Shown here: positions 8,368 through 15,630 of the stretch, in pieces | How the letters are laid out: the number at the start of each line of letters is the position of its first letter | Position numbering within the stretch: position 1 is the stretch's first letter | Assembly (NCBI GenBank): GCA_045124255.1 | Contig: JBGVLM010000008.1 | Span: 1-64,000, forward strand | Direction of reading: 5' to 3' | Source: Eshraghiella sp045124255 | Lineage (GTDB): Bacteria > Bacillota > Clostridia > Lachnospirales > Lachnospiraceae | DNA length: 64,000 nt | Notes under the pieces: model-generated | Database searches by the model: none | Told to the model about the DNA's origin: nothing | Seen by the model: the letters and a program-made list of their open reading frames with translations, nothing else | Program-made: the position numbers and the translations under genes

Positions 8368-9173
8368 TAATTGGCGGACATGATTTTAATCCTGAAAAAA
8401 CTCATATAATGGGAATTCTCAATGTTACTCCGGATTCGTTTTCTGACGGCGGGAAATACAATAATGTGGAACTTGCCATTAAGCATGCACTGGAGATGAT
8501 TTCAGAAGGTGCGTCAATAATTGATATTGGTGGCGAATCCACAAGACCCGGCTATACACAGATTTCTGATGAAGAAGAGATAAACAGAGTGTGTCCGGTA
8601 ATTGAGCGTTTAAAGAAGGAAACAGATATTCCGATATCACTTGACACTTATAAAAGTAAAGTTGCAGCCGCGGGAATTGTTTCCGGGGCTGATTTAATTA
8701 ACGATATATGGGGTCTGAAATATGACTCAGCTATGGCAGGTATTATTGCAGGTGCAAATATTCCCTGCTGTTTAATGCACAATCGCAATAATACGGAATA
8801 TACGGCGTTTTTAGAGGATTATCTGTCAGATATAAATGAAAGTGTACAAATTGCCTTAAATGCCGGGATTTCGCCTCAGAACATTATTCTGGACCCCGGA
8901 GTGGGCTTTGCTAAAACATATGAGCAGAATCTTTTGGTTATAAAACACCTTAATGATTTGGCAGAAACCGGCTATCCGGTACTGCTTGGTACATCACGCA
9001 AATCCGTGATTGGTCTTACGCTTGATTTACCAAAGGACGAGCGTGTAGAAGGAACTCTTGCAACATCAGTAATCGGAACTCTTAATCATTGTATGTTTCT
9101 GCGTGTACATGATGTAAAAGCAAATTACAGGGTTGTTAAAATGACGGAAGCAATTATGAATGTTTCGGAATAA
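8364..9173 (+). CDS. folP: Dihydropteroate synthase
   Basis: 269 residues with the TIM-barrel signatures ILNVTPDSFSDGG and IDIGGESTRPG, and a late LGTSRKS. It condenses hydroxymethyl-dihydropterin diphosphate with p-aminobenzoate. It overlaps folE by 4 bp and is followed 11 bp later by the fused folBK gene. Confidence 0.97.
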   Translation: MIIGGHDFNPEKTHIMGILNVTPDSFSDGGKYNNVELAIKHALEMISEGASIIDIGGESTRPGYTQISDEEEINRVCPVIERLKKETDIPISLDTYKSKVAAAGIVSGADLINDIWGLKYDSAMAGIIAGANIPCCLMHNRNNTEYTAFLEDYLSDINESVQIALNAGISPQNIILDPGVGFAKTYEQNLLVIKHLNDLAETGYPVLLGTSRKSVIGLTLDLPKDERVEGTLATSVIGTLNHCMFLRVHDVKANYRVVKMTEAIMNVSE

Positions 9174-9184
9174 CAGGTGACAAT

Positions 9185-9997
9185 ATGGATGAAATAATAA
9201 TTAACCGACTTCAGGTATTTGCCAGACATGGTGTATTTGAAGAGGAAAAAATAAACGGACAGAATTTTTATGTATCTGCTGTAATTGGCATAAATGCAGG
9301 CATTCCCGGTAATTCTGATGAATTAAATGATTCTGTGAATTATGCAGAATTATCTATGGCAATAACTGATTTCATGCAGAAACACAGATATAACCTTATT
9401 GAGGCTGTTGCAGAAAATCTGGCAGCATATATCCTGGAATATAGTGAACTGATTCATTCTGTTAAATTGCGTATTGATAAGCCGGAGGCTCCAATCGGAC
9501 TTTCGTTCGATACGGTTGCAGTTTCAATTGAAAGAAGCTGGCATACAGCATATATAGCCTTTGGTTCAAATATGGGAAGTCGTGAAGAATATATCCAAAA
9601 CGGACTTAAAAGTCTTGCAGAGACATCCGGCATACGCTTAATTAAGCAGTCTTCGATTATCTCTACCAAACCCTACGGTGGTGTGGAGCAGGATGATTTT
9701 TTAAATGGCTGTGTAGCTGTAAAGACAAGACTTTCTCCGCAGGAGCTTCTAAAAGAGCTTCACAGGATAGAAGCAAATGCCAACCGTGTAAGAGAAATTC
9801 ATTGGGGACCTCGAACACTGGATTTGGATATTGTGTTATATGATGAACTGGTAATGCATACGGAAGATTTAATAATTCCTCATATTGATATGGCAAACAG
9901 ATTATTCGTGCTCGAACCCCTGAATGAGATTGCACCATATGCATATAATCCTGTTACAAATATGACAGTGTCGGAAATGTTAAAGAAGTTATCATAA
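9185..9997 (+). CDS. folBK: Fused dihydroneopterin aldolase / HPPK
   Basis: 270 residues with two domains. Residues 1-118 are FolB, with RHGVFEEEK near the start and a KPEAPIG stretch near its end. From about residue 121 FolK begins with AYIAFGSNMG, followed by TKPYGGVEQDDFLN and GPRTLDLDIVLYD, the pyrophosphokinase signature. The fusion supplies consecutive steps of pterin synthesis and is common in Clostridia. It is the last gene of the folate run and converges on lexA over a shared terminator. Confidence 0.95.
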   Translation: MDEIIINRLQVFARHGVFEEEKINGQNFYVSAVIGINAGIPGNSDELNDSVNYAELSMAITDFMQKHRYNLIEAVAENLAAYILEYSELIHSVKLRIDKPEAPIGLSFDTVAVSIERSWHTAYIAFGSNMGSREEYIQNGLKSLAETSGIRLIKQSSIISTKPYGGVEQDDFLNGCVAVKTRLSPQELLKELHRIEANANRVREIHWGPRTLDLDIVLYDELVMHTEDLIIPHIDMANRLFVLEPLNEIAPYAYNPVTNMTVSEMLKKLS

Positions 9998-10009
9998 ATA
10001 TTTATAAAA

Positions 10010-10056
10010 GGGAGCTTTAGTATATGGAATATAATTATTTCTGAACAAAAGCTCCC
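10010..10056. terminator. Bidirectional terminator between folBK and lexA
   Basis: Arms GGGAGCTTT (10010-10018) and AAAGCTCCC (10048-10056) with a 29-base AT-rich loop, between convergent genes. Confidence 0.65.
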
Positions 10057-10063
10057 TATATTA

Positions 10064-10735
10064 TTAAATAATATTCATTCTGACAAGGCCGATTACTTTG
10101 CCGAGAATTTCACAATGGTCAACAATAATCGGCTCCATATAATCATTCTCAGGCTGTAAACGATAATGACCGTCTTCCTTATAAAATCTCTTAACAGTAG
10201 CAGAGTCATCTACAAGTGCGACAATTACTTCACCGTTCTTTGCAGTATTCTTACGTTCAATTATTAACTGGTCGCCTTCATAAATTCCCATATTAATCAT
10301 GCTGTCACCCTTAACCTTGAGCATAAAGGTCTCAGAATTAGGAAGCATATCAACCGGAATAGGAAAATAATCTGTAACATTCTCAACTGCGAGAAGAGGC
10401 TGTCCTGCAGCAACAGTGCCGACCATTGGGACATTAACCAGTTCACGGGTATTTGTATCAATACCGGTATTATCAACAGATGGATTCACGGCTTCACGCA
10501 TATTATGATAAAAATCATCATCCATAATCTCTATTGCTCTCGGTTTGGCTGGGTCACGACGGATAAACCCATTCTTCTCAAGTGTCTCAAGATGTGCATG
10601 AACACTGGAAGTAGATTTAAGATTAACCGCTTCACAAATCTCACGTACTGAAGGCGGATAGCCCTTAGCCATAATCTGTGACTTCATAAAATTAAGGATT
10701 TCCTGCTGTTTGGCAGTAATACGACTTCTACTCAT
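10064..10735 (-). CDS. lexA: SOS repressor LexA
   Basis: 223 residues. The N-terminal winged helix spans about residues 1-70 (motif YPPSVREICEAV). The self-cleavage site is A110-G111 within VGTVAAGQP. The catalytic dyad is S145 (GDSM) and K182 (TVKRF). It represses DNA-damage genes until RecA filaments trigger cleavage. It is divergent from a yneA-like gene, as in Bacillus subtilis, and LexA-box-like sequences lie between them, so it probably controls both. Confidence 0.97.
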   Translation of the reverse strand: MSRSRITAKQQEILNFMKSQIMAKGYPPSVREICEAVNLKSTSSVHAHLETLEKNGFIRRDPAKPRAIEIMDDDFYHNMREAVNPSVDNTGIDTNTRELVNVPMVGTVAAGQPLLAVENVTDYFPIPVDMLPNSETFMLKVKGDSMINMGIYEGDQLIIERKNTAKNGEVIVALVDDSATVKRFYKEDGHYRLQPENDYMEPIIVDHCEILGKVIGLVRMNII

Positions 10736-10805
10736 ATATAAACCTCCATAAATAACTGCTTAAAATAACTGTTAAAATTATTCTAACACACACAAACAAA
10801 ATATG

Positions 10806-10819
10806 CAAACAAAAGTTCC
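10806..10819. promoter_or_regulatory. LexA box-like site near lexA promoter
   Basis: CAAAC-AAAA-GTTCC resembles the Gram-positive SOS box (CGAAC-N4-GTTCG). It overlaps the likely lexA promoter on the - strand (TAGAAT at about 10780 as the -10), suiting autoregulation. Confidence 0.6.
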
Positions 10820-10841
10820 GAAAAAATGTTCGAATTTTCTG

Positions 10842-10870
10842 TTGACAAACGAATGTTCTGGTGCTAACAT
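10842..10870 (+). promoter_or_regulatory. Promoter of yneA-like gene with overlapping LexA box
   Basis: TTGACA (10842-10847), a 17-bp spacer and TAACAT (10865-10870). A LexA-box-like sequence CAAAC-GAAT-GTTCT (10846-10859) overlaps the -35, so bound LexA would block RNA polymerase. Confidence 0.75.
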
Positions 10871-10882
10871 TAACTCATCGAA

Positions 10883-10896
10883 CAAACATTTGTTTG
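10883..10896. promoter_or_regulatory. Second LexA box-like palindrome
   Basis: Perfect palindrome CAAACATTTGTTTG, 13 bp after the -10 hexamer of the yneA-like promoter. It differs from the consensus SOS box only at the second and fourteenth-side symmetric positions and in the spacer. Confidence 0.6.
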
Positions 10897-10965
10897 CAAA
10901 GAACGTTTTATAGGACTATCAATCTATTATATTATAGAAAAGTTAATTCACAGGAGGATGATATT

Positions 10966-11292
10966 ATGAAGAACAGAACTGTTAGGATGACTATTTTAGG
11001 TTTTTTATTTTTGGCACTGTTTGCCGGATTCGTTTTTGGGAGTGTGATTGCAAGAACACAGAGCTGCATGGCACAGGTTAATGAGAATAAGTATTTTACT
11101 AATATTACTGTTATGGAAGGTGATTCTCTCTGGTCAGTCGCAGAGCAGTATATGGATGAAGAACATTATTCATCTATTTACGATTATATGAATGAATTAA
11201 GAAAGATGAACAATCTTACATCAGATAATTTATATGTTGGTCAGAATCTTGTAATTACATATTATTCTGTTTCAACAGCTAATAATAATTAG
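10966..11292 (+). CDS. YneA-like SOS cell-division inhibitor with LysM domain
   Basis: 108 residues: a membrane segment at about residues 8-27 (ILGFLFLALFAGFVFG), then an extracellular LysM domain (about 47-100) with GDSLWSVAEQY and NLYVGQNLVI. This is the layout of YneA, which halts division during SOS in B. subtilis. ATG 10966 follows AGGAGG. Divergence from lexA plus two SOS-box-like sites at its promoter support the call. Sequence similarity to YneA is weak outside LysM, so the function is inferred largely from context. Confidence 0.8.
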   Translation: MKNRTVRMTILGFLFLALFAGFVFGSVIARTQSCMAQVNENKYFTNITVMEGDSLWSVAEQYMDEEHYSSIYDYMNELRKMNNLTSDNLYVGQNLVITYYSVSTANNN

Positions 11293-11306
11293 GATTAGAA
11301 ATAATT

Positions 11307-11336
11307 GGACCGATAATTTTATCGGTCCGGATTTCC
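11307..11336. terminator. Convergent terminator hairpin
   Basis: Stem GGACCGATA / TATCGGTCC (11307-11315, 11320-11328) between the yneA-like gene and ttcA. It overlaps the last codons of ttcA. The T tract is weak. Confidence 0.5.
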
Positions 11337-12086
11337 CTTGCTTCGTCGGGCATTACGATGATTCTCATTACGTTTCGGCCAGTCTTTGAAGTCCGCATTA
11401 ATAATTGCAGAAAATGCTCTTTCTGTCATGCCAGGATTTTCGTTATTTAAGGTTTTAATAAGATTTTTAGTATATTCTCTTTTGGTATAACCATCGGCAG
11501 GACAGGTGTTTTTAACTACCGGAATATCATATTTATTCTGAAATCCTATAATTTCTGTTTCCGGAATATACATAAGAGGTCTTATTAATGTCAGGTTCAT
11601 TTTATCCAAATGTGATACAGGTGAGAATGAGTGAAGTCTTCCTTCATATAACAGAGACATGAATAAGGTTTCTACCATATCATCTCTATGGTGTGCAAAA
11701 GCAATTTTATTACAACCCAGTTCCTTTGCCCTTGTATTTAAAGCTCCCTTTCGCAGTTTGGCACACAATGAGCATGGATTTTCTTCTTTACGGATATTAA
11801 ATACAACATCATATATTTCAGTATCAATTATTTCATAATACACATCAAGTTCTTTGCATAATTGTGCAATTGGCTCAAAGTTCATATTACCTGAACCGAG
11901 ACTTACTGTTAATGCCGCAATTTCAAATTTATTGGGATAGAAGCGGCGAAGACCTGCAAGTGCATACAGAAGAGTAGTACTGTCCTTACCTCCTGAAATT
12001 CCAATAGCGATTTTATCACCTTCATTAATCATACCATAATCATCTATTGCTTTACGTGTGTAACTGTATAATCTTTGTAATTCCAT
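11319..12086 (-). CDS. TtcA-family tRNA 2-thiolation protein
   Basis: 255 residues with the PP-loop ATP-pyrophosphatase motif SGGKDS (31-36), a CSLC pair (C105, C108) and a third cysteine (C195 in KNTCPAD). The three cysteines can hold an iron-sulfur cluster as in TtcA, which makes 2-thiocytidine at tRNA position 32. Related TtcA/TtuA enzymes thiolate other tRNA bases, so the exact target is not certain. It is a single gene read against the DEAD-box gene to its right. Confidence 0.85.
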   Translation of the reverse strand: MELQRLYSYTRKAIDDYGMINEGDKIAIGISGGKDSTTLLYALAGLRRFYPNKFEIAALTVSLGSGNMNFEPIAQLCKELDVYYEIIDTEIYDVVFNIRKEENPCSLCAKLRKGALNTRAKELGCNKIAFAHHRDDMVETLFMSLLYEGRLHSFSPVSHLDKMNLTLIRPLMYIPETEIIGFQNKYDIPVVKNTCPADGYTKREYTKNLIKTLNNENPGMTERAFSAIINADFKDWPKRNENHRNARRSKGNPDR

Positions 12087-12204
12087 AATAATGCCGTTTC
12101 CTTTCTAAGGCACAAAGTATTTGAAATGAAATTTTAATATATTTTTTCCATGATTTATAGTATAATATTTCTGATTTAAATTCAACAATAAGTGAGGACA
12201 ACAA

Positions 12205-13326
12205 ATGAACCTTTTAGATGAAAGAATAGTTAAGGGGCTGGCAAAGTCAGGAATTAAGGAATTAACACAGATTCAGAAAGAATGTCTTGAACCGGCACTT
12301 TTGAAGAAGAATATAATCGGCTGCTCCGGAACAGGAACTGGCAAGACCTTTGCATATTTATTACCTATGATTATGAATAATTTAGATAATAAAAGCTTAT
12401 ATGGTATTGTTCTTGCACCATCCAAGGAATTGTGCATACAGATTTGCAGCCAGATTAACCTGATTTCGAATCAGTCACAGATTCCCATAACTGCAGCCGC
12501 TTTATTTGGAGGCGTTAATAAGGCAAGACAGCTTCAAACCTTAAAGAGTAAGCCTAATATCGTAGTGGGTACTTATCAGAGAATCTATGAGCTTATAAAG
12601 GATAAGAAAATTTCTGTTCATAATGTTAATACCTTTGTAATAGACGAAGCAGATAAAATATTAACTAATGATAATATGGATGATGTTATTGCATTAAGAA
12701 AATGCTGCCTTAGAGATATACAGTTTATGATTTTTTCGGCTTCAATCAATGAAACAACTAAGGAAAACAGTAAATTACTCAGCAATCAGGAATTTGTTAA
12801 TGTTTTCACAAATTCCAAAATAAGCATTCCGACCAATATAAAGCATATATATTTTGTAGTTGAGCGTCGTGACCGCATAGAAATGGCAAGAAAGGTTATT
12901 AAGGCAATTGATACCAGGCATTGTATAATATTTGCCAATTCTAAATATGATACTGAAGAAATTAATCAGAAATTAAATTATCACAAATATAATGCAAAAT
13001 GCCTGCATGGCAAATGTGATAAGAATGAAAGGCGTCAGATAATTGATGATTTTCGTAAAGGCTCAATCGAATACCTGATTTGCTCGGATATGGCTGCACG
13101 TGGTTTGGATTTTCAAAACATAAATGCAATAATTAATATTGGTCTGCCTGAAAAGCCAGTTGATTATCTGCACCGTGCAGGACGCTGCGGACGTAATGGC
13201 CAGGAATCAATCTGTGCCTCAATAATTACTGAGTCAGAATTGAAATATATTCAAAGTATACGTAAAACATTTTCAGTTAATCTATTAGAGAAGAAACTTT
13301 ATAAAGGACAGATTGTTCGTAAATAA
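12205..13326 (+). CDS. DEAD-box RNA helicase
   Basis: 373 residues holding the two RecA-like domains with little extra. Walker A is SGTGTGKT (41-48), DEAD is at 147-150, SAS at 178-180, and HRAGRCGR (motif VI) lies near residue 320. The Q motif TQIQKECL is present near residue 21. There is no C-terminal RNA-binding extension, unlike CshA or DbpA, so the role (ribosome assembly or RNA decay) is unassigned. A TATAAT at 12161 gives a likely -10. It is the last host gene before the prophage boundary. Confidence 0.93.
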   Translation: MNLLDERIVKGLAKSGIKELTQIQKECLEPALLKKNIIGCSGTGTGKTFAYLLPMIMNNLDNKSLYGIVLAPSKELCIQICSQINLISNQSQIPITAAALFGGVNKARQLQTLKSKPNIVVGTYQRIYELIKDKKISVHNVNTFVIDEADKILTNDNMDDVIALRKCCLRDIQFMIFSASINETTKENSKLLSNQEFVNVFTNSKISIPTNIKHIYFVVERRDRIEMARKVIKAIDTRHCIIFANSKYDTEEINQKLNYHKYNAKCLHGKCDKNERRQIIDDFRKGSIEYLICSDMAARGLDFQNINAIINIGLPEKPVDYLHRAGRCGRNGQESICASIITESELKYIQSIRKTFSVNLLEKKLYKGQIVRK

Positions 13327-13424
13327 TGACCTTGTATGCATATTAATTTCTTATATGTATGATATTGATTAAATTGCCTTTGTCGAGAGTGGTTTGAGGG
13401 AAATTGCGTAAATACCGCTATGTT

Positions 13425-13452
13425 ATTTCGTTAAACCTGAGTTTAGCGAAAA
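13425..13452 (+). other. Left prophage junction: dif-like site (attL)
   Basis: 28 bp in the canonical Xer layout. The 11-bp arm ATTTCGTTAAA (13425-13435), a 6-bp centre CCTGAG, and the 11-bp arm TTTAGCGAAAA (13442-13452) form a near-perfect inverted repeat. The same sequence recurs in direct orientation at 23128-23159, and the two bracket all the phage genes. The outer left half should be host and the inner right half phage. Confidence 0.8.
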
Positions 13453-13471
13453 TGTTACATCCGTTATTTAC

Positions 13472-13500
13472 TATATACCACCCCTCAGCCACTTTGTCAA
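13472..13500 (-). promoter_or_regulatory. Leftward promoter P2 next to attL
   Basis: On the - strand, TTGACA (13495-13500) and TATATA (13472-13477) with a 17-bp spacer. Transcription would start near 13463 and cross attL into the host. In a circular phage genome it would enter the right-end operon. Confidence 0.7.
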
Positions 13501-13547
13501 CAAGAAAATTTCCATGTGACTTTTAATTCCAAGAAGATATTTTCCAT
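13497..13547 (-). CDS. Possible 16-residue leader peptide
   Basis: The short ORF begins ATG at 13547, five bases after GAGAGGAG, and encodes MENIFLELKVTWKFSC. It lies between promoters P1 and P2, and its stop overlaps the P2 -35. It may be a leader or chance; the ribosome site is the only support. Confidence 0.3.
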   Translation of the reverse strand: MENIFLELKVTWKFSC

Positions 13548-13599
13548 AATTCTCCTCTCTGCCTATTGGCTATTGTCTTAGTTCCCCTTGACAATTATT

Positions 13600-13628
13600 A
13601 TTATACTACATAATTATAACTATGTCAA
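13600..13628 (-). promoter_or_regulatory. Leftward consensus promoter P1
   Basis: On the - strand, a perfect TTGACA (13623-13628), a 17-bp spacer and a perfect TATAAT (13600-13605). It lies directly after the stop of the RHH-like gene and points out of the prophage across attL. Confidence 0.8.
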
Positions 13629-13646
13629 TGCCTATACTCAATATAT

Positions 13647-13847
13647 TTATAAATATATCTTAAGTCTACTTATTTTTTCATCAATACAAACATTTATAAA
13701 CTCAGTAAGACTATCACAACCTTCATCTTTTGCAATTTGTAAAAGTCTCTCTTTTTCACCGGCCTTTCTCAAAATTGTTATTCTGTCATATTTCTCTTTT
13801 TGATACTTATTAATATAATCATACGCTGCTTTTTTATTAGTTGCCAT
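13647..13847 (-). CDS. Small ribbon-helix-helix-like protein
   Basis: 66 residues, strongly basic at the N-terminus. The pattern YDRITILRKAGEKERLLQIAKDEG then SLTEFINVCIDEKI matches the beta strand and two helices of Arc/CopG-type ribbon-helix-helix proteins found on plasmids and phages. GGAGG precedes ATG by 7 bases. As the last gene before outward promoters P1 and P2 it is a good candidate for the phage regulator that controls them. This is inferred from fold and position only. Confidence 0.7.
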   Translation of the reverse strand: MATNKKAAYDYINKYQKEKYDRITILRKAGEKERLLQIAKDEGCDSLTEFINVCIDEKISRLKIYL

Positions 13848-14261
13848 TATTATACCTCCACTTATAATCTATTTATAACTATATCACAGTATCAACTAAT
13901 TTACAATTTAAAATTTCCTTGTGGTCGTATAAAAATATATGACGCCACCGGGCGTTGTTACTTTGTTGGTCGTAGCAAACAAAAAAAGTATTTCCGAGAA
14001 TAATATGGAAAATTAAAATTTCCCACATTATTTCCCAGAATACTTTTTTTCCGACGCGGTTCGTTATGATTAATTAATGATTAATTTGCTTGTGACTTTT
14101 TATACGTTTTTGCCGACAACGATAATTTGTTTTTAAAATCCAGTTTATCAAAAAAATTTCCTTAAACCTAAATCATAAGTTGTGGCAGCTTCCGTCACCC
14201 TTGACAACATACAAAAAAAATGCTCCGAAGTGTACACCGACGGCGAAGAACTCAAAAACAG
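13848..14261. other. Structured intergenic region after the replication gene
   Basis: About 410 bp, AT-rich, between rep and the RHH-like gene. It holds the long imperfect hairpin at 13981-14050 and a small CGCC/GGCG hairpin at about 13943-13954. A 20-codon ORF on the - strand starting near 14208 has a distant GGAG. I see no convincing gene. Confidence 0.6.
13981..14050 (-). terminator. Long imperfect hairpin, probable terminator of rep
   Basis: The arms 13981-14008 and 14023-14050 pair over about 28 bp with a few mismatches; the outer 12 bp AAAAAAAGTATT / AATACTTTTTTT are perfect. For leftward transcripts the hairpin ends in a run of seven T. It lies 210 bp after the rep stop. In phage ssDNA it could also act as a structural signal. 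Confidence 0.55.
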
Positions 14262-15236
14262 TTAACAAAACGGGAGTATATCTTCATCATCCTCATCGAG
14301 CGTCAGGAATCCGTTCGAATCAACCTCCAACAAGCGATGTTTTTCTTTCGGATTGTCAGTCAGTCCGAAAAATTCCTTGACCTGGCTGAGAAGCTGGAGC
14401 AAAATCGTGTTATCGTAAAGATACTTTGTTGTTGTGCCGGAAAGCTTGTCGATGACCTGCTTACGTGTGTGATATATCATCCTGTCAAGATAAGTGTCGA
14501 CGTTATCGCTTCCAAGGAGCTGCAGCTCTTTGAGCATGTCAACGATTAGTCCGGTGCTTTTGGAGAGCTTCTCTCCTGCTTCCTGATTATGGTTAATAAT
14601 TCCAAAATCCACGCTGCTGAATTTTTCACCAACCTTGTAAAAAGTCTCAATCCTCGTCAGAGGATAGGTTAATCCAGATTCATAAGCCTTGTCGTAAATC
14701 TTAACAAATCCGTTTTGACTTCTGATTCCGTAATAACGCGTACCCTTGTACAGTCCGGGGAGCTTCCGGGAACGAAGAACCACCACATCATCTATGTTGC
14801 AGGCTACATCTATGGCATAATCCACACTGCTGAGATAGGCACATCCGGACTCACCTTTTTCATCGTCAATAATCTTCATTACTTCCACAAAAAGTTCATC
14901 CTCATAGTGCTTATTCGGGTTAACTTCCAACGTCATGACATCAAAATAATCATATTCGATTTCAGCATTCCCGTACTTTTTTCGGGCATATTTCCCAAGA
15001 CGTATGTAAATGTAATCAAGATGAATATGATTCTGCCAGTAATTCCACCTGACAGAAGGTCCTTTATCAAGATTTGCATAATATTTACCGCCAAGATTAA
15101 GCCTTTGTGCAAGCTCCTCAAAACGTCCCAAAATCCGTTTTTTGTCAAAATAGCAGGAATAAAAAATCTTAACCATGTCAATCGAATGGACAAAATGATT
15201 ATCGTCCGTTATCGGCATAAAATATTTAATCGCCAT
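14262..15236 (-). CDS. Rolling-circle replication initiator, RstA/Rep_trans type
   Basis: 324 residues. SVDYAIDV (137-144), a glycine-containing YYGIRSQNGF, KIYDKAYE (179-186) and TRIE (194-197) are the characteristic series of the replication initiation factor family (Pfam PF02486), used by filamentous phages such as CTXphi (RstA) and by rolling-circle plasmids. The protein would nick the replicative form to start plus-strand synthesis. ATG 15236 follows GAGGG; the open frame extends 8 codons upstream without a better site. It is the only replication gene in the element. Confidence 0.85.
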   Translation of the reverse strand: MAIKYFMPITDDNHFVHSIDMVKIFYSCYFDKKRILGRFEELAQRLNLGGKYYANLDKGPSVRWNYWQNHIHLDYIYIRLGKYARKKYGNAEIEYDYFDVMTLEVNPNKHYEDELFVEVMKIIDDEKGESGCAYLSSVDYAIDVACNIDDVVVLRSRKLPGLYKGTRYYGIRSQNGFVKIYDKAYESGLTYPLTRIETFYKVGEKFSSVDFGIINHNQEAGEKLSKSTGLIVDMLKELQLLGSDNVDTYLDRMIYHTRKQVIDKLSGTTTKYLYDNTILLQLLSQVKEFFGLTDNPKEKHRLLEVDSNGFLTLDEDDEDILPFC

Positions 15237-15390
15237 AAAATCCCTCTTTTCCACCCCCAAAAAAAAGACACTTTTTCGCCGTTATTGGGGTTTTAATTAT
15301 TTTAAAAAATTATTTTTGAAAAATTGTAAAAAATAAAATTGATTAAAAAAAATCAACTTTTGTTTAATAATTATTTATTTAAAATTTTAA

Positions 15391-15425
15391 CTGAAATCCG
15401 CCTATTAGATATTGGCGGATTTCAG
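15391..15425 (-). terminator. Perfect hairpin downstream of zot
   Basis: Stem CTGAAATCCGCC / GGCGGATTTCAG (15391-15402, 15414-15425), 11-base loop, followed leftward by TTAAAATTTTAAAT. It probably ends the morphogenesis operon before rep. Confidence 0.7.
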
Positions 15426-15444
15426 CTTCGCTGAATTGATAAAA

Positions 15445-15594
15445 TTTAAACTTGACATGTGAGCCTCCGGGAAGGGATTCTCGAAGGCTGTTGCCGGAAG
15501 GCATAGCACGCTGCCGCTTCGCTTATGGCAGCGTCTGCTATAGCCTTCCCGGCGACAAGCCTAATCCCTTCCCCTCTCACACATCAAGTTTAAA
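15445..15594. repeat. 150-nt imperfect palindrome, candidate packaging signal or origin
   Basis: The outer arms TTTAAACTTGA (15445-15455) and TCAAGTTTAAA (15584-15594) pair perfectly. Next come GGGAAGGGATT with AATCCCTTCCC, CCGGAAGGC with its partner, and a perfect inner stem ACGCTGCC / GGCAGCGT (15508-15515, 15527-15534). The stem is G+C-rich, unlike the AT-rich surroundings. Filamentous phages package ssDNA through a long hairpin in this genomic position. Confidence 0.7.
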
Positions 15595-15630
15595 AGCTGA
15601 CGCAGGTCGCTCATCCGCACGCACAATTAA

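Larger units (their letters stand above)
13327..13646. other. Intergenic region spanning the left prophage junction
   Basis: No normal-sized gene. It contains about 100 bp of host sequence after the helicase gene, the dif-like attL (13425-13452), two leftward consensus promoters (13472-13500 and 13600-13628) and a 16-codon ORF between them. A degenerate resemblance to the right arm of the site (GGTTTGAGGGAAATTG, 13391-13406) lies just outside attL. Confidence 0.7.
15237..15630. other. Phage intergenic region with packaging/origin-like structure
   Basis: The region lies between the Zot-type gene and the initiator, the same place as the Ff phage intergenic region. Going leftward it holds the 150-nt hairpin (15445-15594), a perfect 12-bp hairpin (15391-15425), then a very AT-rich tract (15290-15390) with an AATCAA/TTGATT hairpin upstream of rep. 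Origin and packaging functions are inferred from position and structure. Confidence 0.65.

Noticed and set aside
13391..13410. Possible further dif-like arm outside attL
   Set aside because: Only one arm resembles the site and no partner arm is present at the right distance. Noted as degenerate only.
14715..15296. 193-codon + strand ORF opposite the replication initiator
   Set aside because: No ribosome site. Its composition is that of an antisense shadow, and the opposite frame has recognisable initiator motifs.
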